DNA of 64,000 bases, taken from NCBI GenBank assembly GCA_934746015.1, contig CAKVEW010000001.1, positions 124,001 through 188,000 of the forward strand. The letters run 5' to 3'. The DNA is from an uncultured Clostridium sp. (lineage in GTDB: Bacteria > Bacillota > Clostridia > Clostridiales > Clostridiaceae). Below the pieces are notes generated by a model. It was given only the letters and a program-made list of their open reading frames with translations, had not been told where the DNA came from and did no database searches. Shown here piece by piece: positions 7,635-16,427 of this stretch. Both the position numbers and the translations under genes were made by a program. The first letter of the stretch is position 1. The number at the start of each line of letters is the position of its first letter.

Positions 7635-10109
7635 CTAGATAAATAAATTTATATTTGAATCATCTGCTTGGCCTAGGTAATATCCAACACCACCATAAGT
7701 TATTCCATCTATTAATTCTTCTTTTTTAATTCCCATTACATCCATTGACATTGTGCAAGCTACTATTTCTACTCCACTTTGAATAGCTGCATCCATAAGT
7801 TCTTCTAATGATTGAATATTTTTATTCTTCATGACACCTCTAATCATCTTAGCACCCATGCCACCCATATTCATTCTTGATAAACCTAATTTTTTACTTC
7901 CTCTTGGCATCATCATTTCAAAGGCTTTTTCTATTATATTCTTTGGGATTTTTACCTTCTCTGGTTTTCTTAATACATTTAATCCCCAGAAAGTAAAGAA
8001 CATAGTAACTTTTTTACCCATAGTAGCTGCACCATTTGCAATAATAAATGATGCTATGGCTTTATCTAAATCACCACTAAATACTACCATAGTTTGACCA
8101 TCTTTAACTGGTGCTAATTTTTGTTCTTTTCCAAGGTCTTTAGATATCTTATTATTTAATTCATCTTCATTTAATAATTGATTTGAACATTTCATAAGTG
8201 TAGCTTCAATTATTCCCTTACTCTTCTCAATATTTATTAATCTATTATTTGTTTTAGTTGCCCATGCTTCTATATCCCTATAGAATCCTGGATCTGAAGC
8301 TTTAACTTTTAATACTTCTCCATCAAACATTGTATCCATTGTCATCTTAACTTGCATTAAAGGCCCTGGACATGATAATCCAGTTGCATTCAATTCTCTA
8401 ACTTTATCTAAAGCAACTTCCTTCATAACTACATCCTCTTCATTTTCATTAAAATCTATAACTTTCGCTTTATAATCATAATTTAAATAAGTTTTATATC
8501 CACCATTTAAATTTCTAACTTTAAAGCCATTTGCTTCTAATAATCTAACTGCAATATATCCTCTAATACCTACTGCACAATATACTAATATTTCTTTATT
8601 CTTATCTAATTTATCTAAATTGCTTCTTAAATCATTAAGTGGTATATTTATTGAATTTTCTATACTACCTAACTCCACTTCTTCATTATCTCTAACATCT
8701 AATAGGATTTGCTTATCACTATTAAAATTCTTTAATCCCTCTATGTTTATTAACTTAACTAAGTCTTTTCTTTGGTTTTCTGCCATAAATCCAGCCATAT
8801 TAGCTGGTGATTTTGCAGATAAAAATGGTGGTGCATATGCTAAATCTAATTCAGCTAAATCTTCCATTCTTCCACCAAACTTTATAGAAGTTGCAATTAC
8901 ATCTATAAACTTATCTACTCCCTCATATCCTAATGATTGTGCTCCTAATATCTTTCCTTCTTTATCATAAATAACCTTAATATTTAAAGGGATTGCATTA
9001 GGATAGTAACCTGCATGGCTCATAGGATGTAAATAAACTTTATCATATTCTATTCCATATCTATTTAATGTTCTTTCATTATTACCTGTTGAAGCTGCAA
9101 CCATATCAAATACTTTAATTATTGAAGTCCCAAGGCTTCCCTTATAAGTACTATCTATACCTGCAATATTATCTGCAATAATTCTTCCTTGCTTATTAGC
9201 TGGTCCTGCAAGGGGAATAAAGGCTTCTTTTCCATTTACGTAGTCTTTAACTACTACAGCATCACCACCTGCATATATTTCTTCTATATTAGTTTCCATA
9301 TGATCATTTACTACTATGTGTCCTCTTTCACCAAGGTTTATTCCACTATCTTTAATAAATCTTGTATCAGGCATTACCCCTATAGCAGAAATAACCATAT
9401 CAGTATTTATAACTCTTTCATCATCAAGAATTACTTTTATTGAATTTCCTTCTTCAGAAAAAGCTACAACTTTATTATTTAAAATAATGCTTACTTCATT
9501 ATCGTTTAATTCTTTTTCAATTATATTGGAAAATTCTGAATCAAAAGGTGCTAAAATGTGTGGAGCAGCTTCAATTAATGTTACATTAATTTCTCTTTCC
9601 TTTAAGTTTTCTGCCATTTCAATACCGATAAATCCGCCACCTATAACAACTGCTGACTTTGTACTTCCTTTATCTACATATGATTTTATCTTATCTATAT
9701 CTGAAACATTTCTAACAGTAAAAATTTTGTTACTATCTATTCCTGGTAAATTTGGAGTTATTGGTTTTGCCCCTGGGGCTAATACTAAATAATCATAACT
9801 TTCATCATATATGTTGTTTTTCTCTTTTACTTTTATTGATTTATTCTCTGGATTAACTTCAATAACTTCACTATTTATTCTTACATCTATATTAAATCTA
9901 TCCTTCATTTTTTCAGGAGTTTGAAGTAAAAGTGCTTCTCTATCTTCTATTACCTCACCTACATAATAAGGTAATCCACAGTTTGCAAAGGAAATATACT
10001 CTCCTCTTTCAAAAATTACTATATCTATGTCTTCCTTTAACCTTCTAAGCCTTGCTGCAGCTGAAGCTCCAGCAGCAACTCCTCCAACTATTAATACTTT
10101 TTCTTTCAT
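7635..10109 (-). CDS. four-domain CoA-disulfide reductase / rhodanese / TusA / DsrE fusion
   Basis: 824 residues from the ATG at 10109, which has AGGAGG 7 nt upstream. Domains in order: a flavin- and NAD(P)-dependent disulfide oxidoreductase (1-445) with FAD motif VGGVAAGAS near 8-16, single active-site Cys44 in FANCGLPYY as in CoA-disulfide reductase and NADH oxidase, and second nucleotide motif VIGGGFIGIE near 155; a rhodanese (about 455-545, catalytic Cys511 in VYCAVGIRG); a TusA/SirA sulfur carrier (about 570-640, Cys580 in LSCPGPL); and a DsrE-like domain (about 670-824, Cys785). A persulfide could thus be passed along one chain. Clostridial proteins of this type are linked to CoA-disulfide, polysulfide or sulfur reduction. 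Regulators ArsR and Crp lie just upstream. Confidence 0.85.
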   Translation of the reverse strand: MKEKVLIVGGVAAGASAAARLRRLKEDIDIVIFERGEYISFANCGLPYYVGEVIEDREALLLQTPEKMKDRFNIDVRINSEVIEVNPENKSIKVKEKNNIYDESYDYLVLAPGAKPITPNLPGIDSNKIFTVRNVSDIDKIKSYVDKGSTKSAVVIGGGFIGIEMAENLKEREINVTLIEAAPHILAPFDSEFSNIIEKELNDNEVSIILNNKVVAFSEEGNSIKVILDDERVINTDMVISAIGVMPDTRFIKDSGINLGERGHIVVNDHMETNIEEIYAGGDAVVVKDYVNGKEAFIPLAGPANKQGRIIADNIAGIDSTYKGSLGTSIIKVFDMVAASTGNNERTLNRYGIEYDKVYLHPMSHAGYYPNAIPLNIKVIYDKEGKILGAQSLGYEGVDKFIDVIATSIKFGGRMEDLAELDLAYAPPFLSAKSPANMAGFMAENQRKDLVKLINIEGLKNFNSDKQILLDVRDNEEVELGSIENSINIPLNDLRSNLDKLDKNKEILVYCAVGIRGYIAVRLLEANGFKVRNLNGGYKTYLNYDYKAKVIDFNENEEDVVMKEVALDKVRELNATGLSCPGPLMQVKMTMDTMFDGEVLKVKASDPGFYRDIEAWATKTNNRLINIEKSKGIIEATLMKCSNQLLNEDELNNKISKDLGKEQKLAPVKDGQTMVVFSGDLDKAIASFIIANGAATMGKKVTMFFTFWGLNVLRKPEKVKIPKNIIEKAFEMMMPRGSKKLGLSRMNMGGMGAKMIRGVMKNKNIQSLEELMDAAIQSGVEIVACTMSMDVMGIKKEELIDGITYGGVGYYLGQADDSNINLFI

Positions 10110-10261
10110 TATTAATCCTCCTGACACTTATATTATTAATTATTTTTAATTATCTGAAATCTTTAGTTATTAGCTATCACCTTTTATCTATTAGCTCTTA
10201 GCTCTTAGTTATTACTTATTTATATATTACTATATTATGATTTATAGATATATATGTTATA

Positions 10262-10290
10262 AAAAAACACTCCATTGGGGAGTATTTTTT
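10262..10290 (-). terminator. intrinsic terminator of arsR-like gene
   Basis: A short stem ACTCC/GGAGT around loop ATTGG, extended by A-T pairs, is followed by seven T residues on the minus strand. It begins at the stop codon of the ArsR-type regulator. Confidence 0.75.
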
Positions 10291-10576
10291 ATTCTTTCTC
10301 TAATAAGGCCTGTATTATTTTTTCAACTCTTTTATCTACAACTTCATATACTATTTCTAACCCATTTCTCTCACCCTTAATAATTCCTATACTCTTAAGC
10401 TTTTGTAAGTGCTGAGAAATAGTAGATTGAGGCATTCCTAGGCAACTGTGCATATTAGTTACATTACAGCTTCCCTTTTCTAAAAGATTTTTTACTATAC
10501 AAATTCTTACAGGATGTGCCAAAACTTTTAAAAATTCTGCTACATTCTCATATTGCTTATAATTATTATCCACCAT
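10289..10576 (-). CDS. ArsR-family thiol or metal sensing repressor
   Basis: 95 residues, a complete winged-helix ArsR/SmtB regulator. The motif LAHPVRICIVKNLLEKGSC is followed by the recognition helix PQSTISQHLQKLKSIGII. Cysteines are at 26, 37 and 45; the classical arsenic ELCVC motif is absent, so arsenic sensing is unlikely. Its position just upstream of the CoA-disulfide-reductase fusion suggests control of that gene, with a thiol or persulfide switch as one possibility. It has its own terminator, so the two genes probably use separate promoters. Effector unknown. Confidence 0.8.
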   Translation of the reverse strand: MVDNNYKQYENVAEFLKVLAHPVRICIVKNLLEKGSCNVTNMHSCLGMPQSTISQHLQKLKSIGIIKGERNGLEIVYEVVDKRVEKIIQALLEKE

Positions 10577-10682
10577 ATCACCCCATTAAATTATTTCCAT
10601 TTTTTCTTAGATTGTTATTTTAATGTCAATAATATTATTATATTCAGATTTTAAGATATTGTCATCTATTTGTCAAGATAAA

Positions 10683-11336
10683 TTAATAAATCCAGTTTTT
10701 TATTTTTATTTTACCTCTCCCAAGTTCTAAAACACCTCTTTTTTCAAGACCTTTTAAACTTCTACTTACTACTTCTCTTGAAGATCCAATATCAGCTGCT
10801 ATTTTTTCATGAGTTGTATATATAATCTTAGCCCCATTATTGTCTAAAAGCTTTAAATTAAAGTAGTCTATAATCCTATTTTCAATGCTAGTGAAGGTTA
10901 CCTTTTCAAAACCTTCCACTACACTTTCAAATTTATTATATAAATTTCTAAACATGTACTTTAAAAAACTATTATTGTTTATTAAATATCTTTTAAACAA
11001 ATCCATTGGTAGAATTGCAATTACTGCATTTTCTTCAACATCTGCAAAAGAAACCTCATCAGAATCAGTTAATGCACATAAAATTGTATTAAAGCAGCTA
11101 TCTCCTTTTCCAATCCTATAAAGAGTTACTTCTTTACCGTCATCTCCAATTTTATATATTCTAAGTCGTCCTTCTAAGATAAAGGAAAATCCTATACAAC
11201 TAATCTTATTGCTAAAAACATTTTGTCCTATCTCATAATTATTTACTAAAACCCTCTTTAATATAATCTCTAATACTTCATTATCTAAATCCTTTAAAAA
11301 AGGATAATATTTTAACAATTCATCTCTTAAATCCAT
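10683..11336 (-). CDS. Crp/Fnr-family transcriptional regulator
   Basis: 217 residues: an N-terminal cyclic-nucleotide-binding beta-roll (about 20-130) and a C-terminal winged helix (about 150-217) with the recognition helix IGSSREVVSRSLKGLEKRG. The cysteine cluster of oxygen-sensing Fnr is absent, although single Cys residues occur (for example at 47). The cAMP phosphate-cassette residues are not clearly present, so the ligand is unknown. Genes of this group in clostridia are often tied to oxidative, nitrosative or redox stress, which fits the neighbouring glutaredoxin and disulfide-reductase genes. Confidence 0.82.
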   Translation of the reverse strand: MDLRDELLKYYPFLKDLDNEVLEIILKRVLVNNYEIGQNVFSNKISCIGFSFILEGRLRIYKIGDDGKEVTLYRIGKGDSCFNTILCALTDSDEVSFADVEENAVIAILPMDLFKRYLINNNSFLKYMFRNLYNKFESVVEGFEKVTFTSIENRIIDYFNLKLLDNNGAKIIYTTHEKIAADIGSSREVVSRSLKGLEKRGVLELGRGKIKIKNWIY

Positions 11337-11359
11337 TTTTCCTCCTTAATAAAAAAAAT

Positions 11360-11384
11360 AAAGCTACTATATAATTGTAGCTTT
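11360..11384 (-). terminator. intrinsic terminator of glutaredoxin-like gene
   Basis: Stem AAAGCTAC / GTAGCTTT (11360-11367, 11377-11384) followed by eight T residues on the minus strand. It lies only 14 nt upstream of the Crp gene ribosome-site region, leaving little room for a separate crp promoter. Confidence 0.8.
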
Positions 11385-11415
11385 ACTTCTTGCTATATTC
11401 AACTTATTAAATGAA

Positions 11416-11649
11416 TTATAAATTTAATAATGAATCTATTCTAATTTTATCAAAACCAACCACTATACTACCATTAATATCTATAACTGGTACTCCCATT
11501 TGGCCACTTTTATTTACCATTTCCATAGCTGCTGCTCTATTTAATCCAACATTTATTTCTTCATAGTTAACATTATTACTTTTTAAGTAATTTTTTACCT
11601 TTGTACACCATGGACATGTGTTTGTTGTATATACTTTTATATTATTCAT
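11416..11649 (-). CDS. glutaredoxin-like protein (NrdH/YruB type)
   Basis: 77 residues with a thioredoxin-type fold: active site CPWC near 12-15, cis-Pro loop GVPVID near 53-58 and GFDKIRIDSLL at the end. This is the small glutaredoxin-like family in Firmicutes that exchanges electrons with thioredoxin reductase. It ends a short minus-strand operon containing two membrane proteins and a YgbA-like protein, and supports a thiol-redox theme for the region. Confidence 0.88.
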   Translation of the reverse strand: MNNIKVYTTNTCPWCTKVKNYLKSNNVNYEEINVGLNRAAAMEMVNKSGQMGVPVIDINGSIVVGFDKIRIDSLLNL

Positions 11650-11738
11650 TTTAATTCCTCCGAATCATAAATTCTTTTTTATGTTATAAGTATATTCCAA
11701 CAATAATTTTTTGACTGTAACAAAGTCACAGTTCATAT

Positions 11739-12062
11739 TTATTTTAATATTGCTACAGTTGTAAATAAGTATACAAAGAATCCTATAGTACTTACTATAT
11801 GCAATTTTCTTCCCAAGCCTCTTTTTCTCGTTGAAAAATATCCAGTTACTCCAATTGCAATCATAATAAGAGAAAATCCTATATATTTTATAAAGTCTAC
11901 ATTTCCTATCCTTTGTATTAAAGCCATGCACATTGCTATAACAGATACTGTACCAATAGCTATATGAACTTTTATAAATTTAGACATTTTTAACTTAAAA
12001 ACCTTAGGTATATAGTAAAATAAAAGTGCTAACATAAATAATGATGATGATATTCTTTCCAT
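11739..12062 (-). CDS. small membrane protein of unknown function
   Basis: 107 residues with about four hydrophobic segments (4-20, 32-48, 58-75, 88-106). AGGAGGAATT directly before the ATG supports the start. The sequence is not assigned to a named family. It lies 11 nt after the YbaN-like gene and 89 nt before the glutaredoxin-like gene, so it is probably co-transcribed with both. Confidence 0.65.
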   Translation of the reverse strand: MERISSSLFMLALLFYYIPKVFKLKMSKFIKVHIAIGTVSVIAMCMALIQRIGNVDFIKYIGFSLIMIAIGVTGYFSTRKRGLGRKLHIVSTIGFFVYLFTTVAILK

Positions 12063-12073
12063 AATTCCTCCTA

Positions 12074-12484
12074 TTAGATCTCTTCTTCCAGATTTAGTAC
12101 TGGTTTTTTTTCTTTTGTTATTGTTTTAATTTTAAAAATAAAGTAATAGAACTTAACCATTATAAGAAGCACTATAAAAAGTTTCATAAATAAGCTATCT
12201 AGTATAATTAATGGAAATGCTAGCATAAAATCTGCAAAAGCAAGAATGCATATCTTTTCTTTTAGAGTCATTGCCCTTTCCTTAACAAAAGAATCTAAAT
12301 GCTTCTTATATAGCTTTGTATTAATAAACCAATTATTAAATCTTTCAGAACCTCTAGCAAAACAATAGGAAGCTAAAAGCAAGAATGGAGTAGTTGGCAA
12401 TATTGGAAGTATCACCCCTATAGCTCCTAAAACTACTGAAATAAGACCTATTGCTATAAAAAAATATTTCCATATAGATTTCAT
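12074..12484 (-). CDS. YbaN-family (DUF454) inner-membrane protein
   Basis: 136 residues. The pattern GAIGVILPILPTTPFLLLAS near 21-40, followed by CFARGSERFNNW, is characteristic of the DUF454/YbaN family of small membrane proteins. Three to four transmembrane segments are visible. The function is unknown; in other bacteria the family is often found near haem or iron genes. Here it follows the YgbA-like gene and its Fur box by 63 nt. Confidence 0.8.
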   Translation of the reverse strand: MKSIWKYFFIAIGLISVVLGAIGVILPILPTTPFLLLASYCFARGSERFNNWFINTKLYKKHLDSFVKERAMTLKEKICILAFADFMLAFPLIILDSLFMKLFIVLLIMVKFYYFIFKIKTITKEKKPVLNLEEEI

Positions 12485-12547
12485 TTTATATCTCCCCTTT
12501 ATTTAAAATTCAAATTTCTTTATATATTATTGAAATCATAAATATTA

Positions 12548-12838
12548 TTAATAAGTCATATGCCTAAATAATTCTATTGGATTGTAAATAAGTAATCTTG
12601 GTCCTGAAAATCTCATAACCTTCTTAACTTTTTCCTTCATATCTTTTTTATAGCAGTGTATCGGACACTTACCACAAGTTGTTTTTTCTTCTCCAAATTT
12701 ACAAAAGCTTAGTCTCTTATGAGCATACTCTAATAATTCCTTGCACTCATCACATAATTCCTTATTTTTATGCTTTTTCTTACAATAGATCTTTATCATA
12801 AGTTCAATAGTTCTTTTTTCCCTTTCTATTTTAGTCAT
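12548..12838 (-). CDS. YgbA-like nitrous-oxide-stimulated-promoter family protein
   Basis: 96 residues. The Cys-rich centre (ELCDECKELLEYA near 27-39, and CGKCPIHCY near 56-64) and the end VMRFSGPRLLIYNPIELF match the small YgbA/NOSP family. In enterobacteria ygbA belongs to the nitric-oxide-responsive NsrR regulon and aids recovery from nitrosative stress; the biochemical role is not settled. Cysteine spacing suggests metal or Fe-S binding. A perfect Fur-box match lies 22 nt upstream of the start, so iron rather than NO may be the local signal. Confidence 0.8.
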   Translation of the reverse strand: MTKIEREKRTIELMIKIYCKKKHKNKELCDECKELLEYAHKRLSFCKFGEEKTTCGKCPIHCYKKDMKEKVKKVMRFSGPRLLIYNPIELFRHMTY

Positions 12839-12859
12839 ATAAAAAACCTCCCCAGATTT

Positions 12860-12874
12860 TGATAATCATTATCA
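12860..12874 (-). promoter_or_regulatory. Fur box, perfect match, upstream of YgbA-like gene
   Basis: Positions 12860-12874 read TGATAATCATTATCA, matching every informative position of the Bacillus-type 7-1-7 Fur consensus. On the minus strand it contains a possible -10 (GATAAT) and lies just upstream of the GGGGAGG ribosome site of the YgbA-like gene. Confidence 0.85.
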
Positions 12875-12883
12875 CCTATTTTT

Positions 12884-12915
12884 CTAAATAAAGAGGATGA
12901 AAATCCTCCTTATTT
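12884..12915 (-). terminator. intrinsic terminator of CydDC-like exporter operon
   Basis: A stem of about 13 bp with one mismatch, AAATAAGGAGGAT / ATCCTCTTTATTT around loop TTTC, lies directly after the second exporter gene and is followed by a weak T-containing run. Confidence 0.75.
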
Positions 12916-12916
12916 A

Positions 12917-14581
12917 TTAGACTATTTTCTTATTTTCTAATTTATAGACTTTATCACATATTGCAGTTGTAGATTTTCTATGTGAAATAAGAATTATAGT
13001 TTTATCCTTACAATTTTCATTTATTGACTTTAAAATTTCTCCTTCATTTAAAGCGTCTAAATTACTTGTAGGTTCATCTAAGATAAGTACTTCACTATCC
13101 TTTAAAAATGCCCTAGCAAGTCCAATTCTTTGCTTCTCTCCTGAAGAAAGATTCCCACCAAGCTCCCCAACTTTAGTGTCATATCCCTTTGGAAGTGTTA
13201 ATATAAAGTCATGAATAGATGCCTTTTTAGAAGCTTCTATAACTTCTTCTTCACTTGCATCCTTATTTCCTATCTTTATGTTGTCTCTTATTGACTCATT
13301 AAATAAATAAGTTTCTTGGCTTACTAATCTTTGTGAATTTCTTAATGATTTTGTATTAACTTCTTTAATATCTATGTTATCCAATTTTATATTTCCTGAA
13401 TTAACATCCCAAAATCTCATTATTAGCTTAATAAATGTACTCTTTCCGATTCCACTTTCTCCAATTAATGCAACTTTATCGCTCTTTTTAATATTTAAAC
13501 TTGTATTCTTAAATATTTTCTCTTTTCTTGTTGGATAAGTGAAAGTTACATCATTATAAGCTATATCACTACAATCTATATCATTCTTACCTACTACCTC
13601 TTCCACGTGAGGAACTTCATCTAATAATTCAAATATTCTTTCTGCACAAGCAAAAGTTTGTAGTAATGTATTCGAAAGATTACTTAAAGCAACTACTGGT
13701 CCAAAGGATGATGCTACTATTACTATTGCAACTATAGCAGCTGTGAAAGTTATTTCTCCAGATAGGAATTTACTCATTCCAAGTATAACAAAGGTTAAAA
13801 TTGCTATCATTATTGTAATATCCGTTGTAGCTCTAATAATTCCTTCATGTTCCTTTATCTTATCTAAACTTTTGTTAAGTCTAATAGAATTCTTATTAAT
13901 GTTCTTTAATCTTTCTTCTCCATTTTTATATAACAATACTTCTTTTAATCCTCTTAAAGAATCTAAGACATAGTTATTGCTTTCCCCAAAGATATTTCTA
14001 TATTTTACTCCTGCTTCCTTTGCAAAACTTGAAGAAACATAAGGGATCACAAAACCTACTATTATGAAAAATCCTGCAGCTATAACACCAAAAATAGGAT
14101 TAATTAAATATAATATTACTGATATTATGCTGTTTGTAATAATTGCTATAGATATCGGTGCTATTGTATGAGCATAAAATACTTCTAAAAGTTCAATATC
14201 TGAAGTTATTAAAGCAATTAAATTTCCTTTTTCCTTACCCTCTAATTTAGCTGGTGCAAGTTTTCTTAAAACAGTAAATACTTTATCTCTTAAAATATAT
14301 AAAATCTTAAAAGCTATATAGTGTCCTGATAACTGTTCACCATATCTTAAAAATCCTCTTAATACGGCCGCTACAATCATCACTATTAAAGCGCCCTTAA
14401 AAGTTATAAAGGTTATATCTCCAATATAAGTACCAAGTGCAATTGCCCCAAAGGCTGCAATTGAAATGGCAGCTAGAAAGCCTAAAACCCCCATAGATAT
14501 TGTAATTAACATTATAGGTGCAAGTGGCTTTAATTCTACTATTAATCTTTTCATTATTTGGAAGCCTGATCTTCTTTTCAT
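12917..14581 (-). CDS. heterodimeric ABC exporter subunit, CydC-like
   Basis: 554 residues: a six-helix transmembrane domain (about 1-310) fused to a nucleotide-binding domain (about 330-554). Walker A GESGIGKST near 371, signature LSSGEKQR near 472 (degenerate against LSGGQ), Walker B VLILDEPTSNLD near 493 and switch ISHR near 528. It pairs with the CydD-like gene, whose stop lies one base before this ATG. CydDC exports cysteine and glutathione or moves haem, but no cytochrome bd genes are seen here and the operon has Fur-like boxes, so export or import of an iron chelate (YbtPQ/IrtAB-like) is also plausible. Confidence 0.78.
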   Translation of the reverse strand: MKRRSGFQIMKRLIVELKPLAPIMLITISMGVLGFLAAISIAAFGAIALGTYIGDITFITFKGALIVMIVAAVLRGFLRYGEQLSGHYIAFKILYILRDKVFTVLRKLAPAKLEGKEKGNLIALITSDIELLEVFYAHTIAPISIAIITNSIISVILYLINPIFGVIAAGFFIIVGFVIPYVSSSFAKEAGVKYRNIFGESNNYVLDSLRGLKEVLLYKNGEERLKNINKNSIRLNKSLDKIKEHEGIIRATTDITIMIAILTFVILGMSKFLSGEITFTAAIVAIVIVASSFGPVVALSNLSNTLLQTFACAERIFELLDEVPHVEEVVGKNDIDCSDIAYNDVTFTYPTRKEKIFKNTSLNIKKSDKVALIGESGIGKSTFIKLIMRFWDVNSGNIKLDNIDIKEVNTKSLRNSQRLVSQETYLFNESIRDNIKIGNKDASEEEVIEASKKASIHDFILTLPKGYDTKVGELGGNLSSGEKQRIGLARAFLKDSEVLILDEPTSNLDALNEGEILKSINENCKDKTIILISHRKSTTAICDKVYKLENKKIV

Positions 14582-14582
14582 A

Positions 14583-16337
14583 TTAGCAAACCTCCCTAAT
14601 TTCTTCTAATTCATTTTGTTTATTTACCATGTTATTATAATATCCATTAAGATTCATTAACTCATTATGAGTTCCTTCTTCTACTAACTCGCCCTTATTC
14701 ATAACATATATTTTTTTAGCTTCTTTAACATTAGCTAATCTATGAGATATTACTAATATAGTTTTATCCTTAGAAAGGTCATAGATTGCTTCCCAAATAG
14801 CCTCTTCACTTTCAACATCAATATTTGAAGTAGCTTCATCAAATATTATCATCTTTCTATCTGCAAGTATTGCTCTAGCTAACGCTAGTCTTTGTTTTTG
14901 TCCTCCAGATAAAGCATTACCGCCTTCTCCAACATTAGTATTTAATTTATCCTTAAGTCCTTGTACAAAATCATATAATCTTGCTGTCTTTAAAGCTAAT
15001 TCTATTTCTTCTTCAGTAGCATCTTTCTTGCCTACTAAAAGGTTATCTAATATACTTCCATTAAAAATATAACTATTAGTTGATATTAATCCTATATTTT
15101 CATATATAAGGTTAGTATCAAGTTTTTCTATATCCATAGAATTTAATAAAACTTGTCCCTTATTAACCTTATAAGTATTTAATATTATAGAAGCTATAGT
15201 ACTTTTTCCTGATCCACTTTCTCCTACTATTGCAACTATTCCCTTAGGTGTAATGTCCATATTAATATTATTTAATACTTTTCTCTCCCCATCATAACTA
15301 AAAGTAACATCTTTAAGTCTGATATTTATGTCCTCTTTAACTTCCTTTATTGATTCATCAACGTCTTTTTGTCTTTCTTCTGCATCTAAAATGCCAAAAA
15401 TTCTATCTGATGCTGCCATTCCATTCATTGCTATATGGAAGTAAGAGCCTAAAAGTCTTAATGGTATAAAAAATTCAGAAGATAAAAGTATTATTATAAG
15501 TAAGCTTCCTGGTAGTAACTGTCCATTTTTAAATTGAATTAAAGCTACTATCGTTCCTGCTGCTGCACCACCAAAAGCAACTAAATCCATTATTGTAATA
15601 GAATTTAACTGCATACTTAAAACCTTCATAGTGATTTTTCTAAACTTCTCTGCTTCTACATTCATCTTTTGATGTCGTTCTTCATCCATATCAAATACCT
15701 TTAAAGTTGTTAGTCCTTGAAGGTTTTCTAAAAAGCTTCCGCCTAAATCTGAATAGCTCTTCCAGTAGTCCTTTAAAATTCTCTTTGCAATTTTCATTAT
15801 TGCAATTATTGATACTGGAATAAGAGGTACACAAAGTATAAATACTAATGCCGCTTTAAATGATATAAAGCTCATAAAAGCAAATAAAGTAACTGGTACT
15901 AATAAAGAGTAAAAGAATTGGGGTAAATATTTACCAAAATATATTTCTAATTGTTCAACACCTTCTACCATTACTTGAACTATTGAAGATGTACTTTCTA
16001 CTCTACTATAACCAGTTCCTAACCTAAGCAATTTCTTATATACAAGCTCTCTTAAGATAGTTCTTGCCTCTGATGAAGCTAAATTTGAAAACTTAGCATA
16101 TAGTATATTACATATAAATCTTGTAACTAAAAGTATTAATATTATAATTCCTGGTTTTAAAATTGATTCCATAGTTACAGATGTTAATCCACCTAAGTAA
16201 ATTTTATTAATAAACTGTCCAATTAAAATAATAGTAATAATATTGCATATTATTGCTACCCAGTTTACTAATATAGTAAGTCCTATGTATTTTTTTGATT
16301 GGCTACATAAGCTTATAAGCCTTTTATTAATCATCAT
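14583..16337 (-). CDS. heterodimeric ABC exporter subunit, CydD-like
   Basis: 584 residues from the ATG at 16337, chosen because GGGGG lies 8 nt upstream; the longer form would put that site inside the gene. Six transmembrane helices (about 1-310) and a nucleotide-binding domain with Walker A GESGSGKST, canonical signature LSGGQKQR, Walker B MIIFDEATSNID and ISHR. This is the intact ATP site half of the heterodimer. The upstream promoter holds Fur-like boxes (16365-16379, 16412-16426), implying expression under iron limitation. Substrate unknown; haem, siderophore or a thiol are candidates. Confidence 0.78.
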   Translation of the reverse strand: MMINKRLISLCSQSKKYIGLTILVNWVAIICNIITIILIGQFINKIYLGGLTSVTMESILKPGIIILILLVTRFICNILYAKFSNLASSEARTILRELVYKKLLRLGTGYSRVESTSSIVQVMVEGVEQLEIYFGKYLPQFFYSLLVPVTLFAFMSFISFKAALVFILCVPLIPVSIIAIMKIAKRILKDYWKSYSDLGGSFLENLQGLTTLKVFDMDEERHQKMNVEAEKFRKITMKVLSMQLNSITIMDLVAFGGAAAGTIVALIQFKNGQLLPGSLLIIILLSSEFFIPLRLLGSYFHIAMNGMAASDRIFGILDAEERQKDVDESIKEVKEDINIRLKDVTFSYDGERKVLNNINMDITPKGIVAIVGESGSGKSTIASIILNTYKVNKGQVLLNSMDIEKLDTNLIYENIGLISTNSYIFNGSILDNLLVGKKDATEEEIELALKTARLYDFVQGLKDKLNTNVGEGGNALSGGQKQRLALARAILADRKMIIFDEATSNIDVESEEAIWEAIYDLSKDKTILVISHRLANVKEAKKIYVMNKGELVEEGTHNELMNLNGYYNNMVNKQNELEEIREVC

Positions 16338-16364
16338 AATATATTCCCCCATCATACTTTCTAT

Positions 16365-16427
16365 TGATATTAATTTTCATATGATAATTGACATTGATAG
16401 TATACATTAATTGATATTACTTTTCAA
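16365..16427 (-). promoter_or_regulatory. promoter with two Fur-like boxes for the ABC exporter pair
   Basis: Minus-strand TTGAAA (16422-16427), a 17-nt spacer and TATACT (16399-16404) form a good promoter. TGATATTAATTTTCA at 16365-16379 matches 12 of 14 Fur positions and lies in the early leader; 16412-16426 matches 11 of 14 and overlaps the -35 and spacer. A third GATAAT-like half-site lies near 16382-16388. Confidence 0.65.

Noticed and set aside
11665..11931. Minus-strand frame of 88 codons overlapping the small membrane protein
   Set aside because: It overlaps the 107-codon membrane protein in another frame, lacks a ribosome site and has an unnatural composition rich in Tyr, Lys and Asn.
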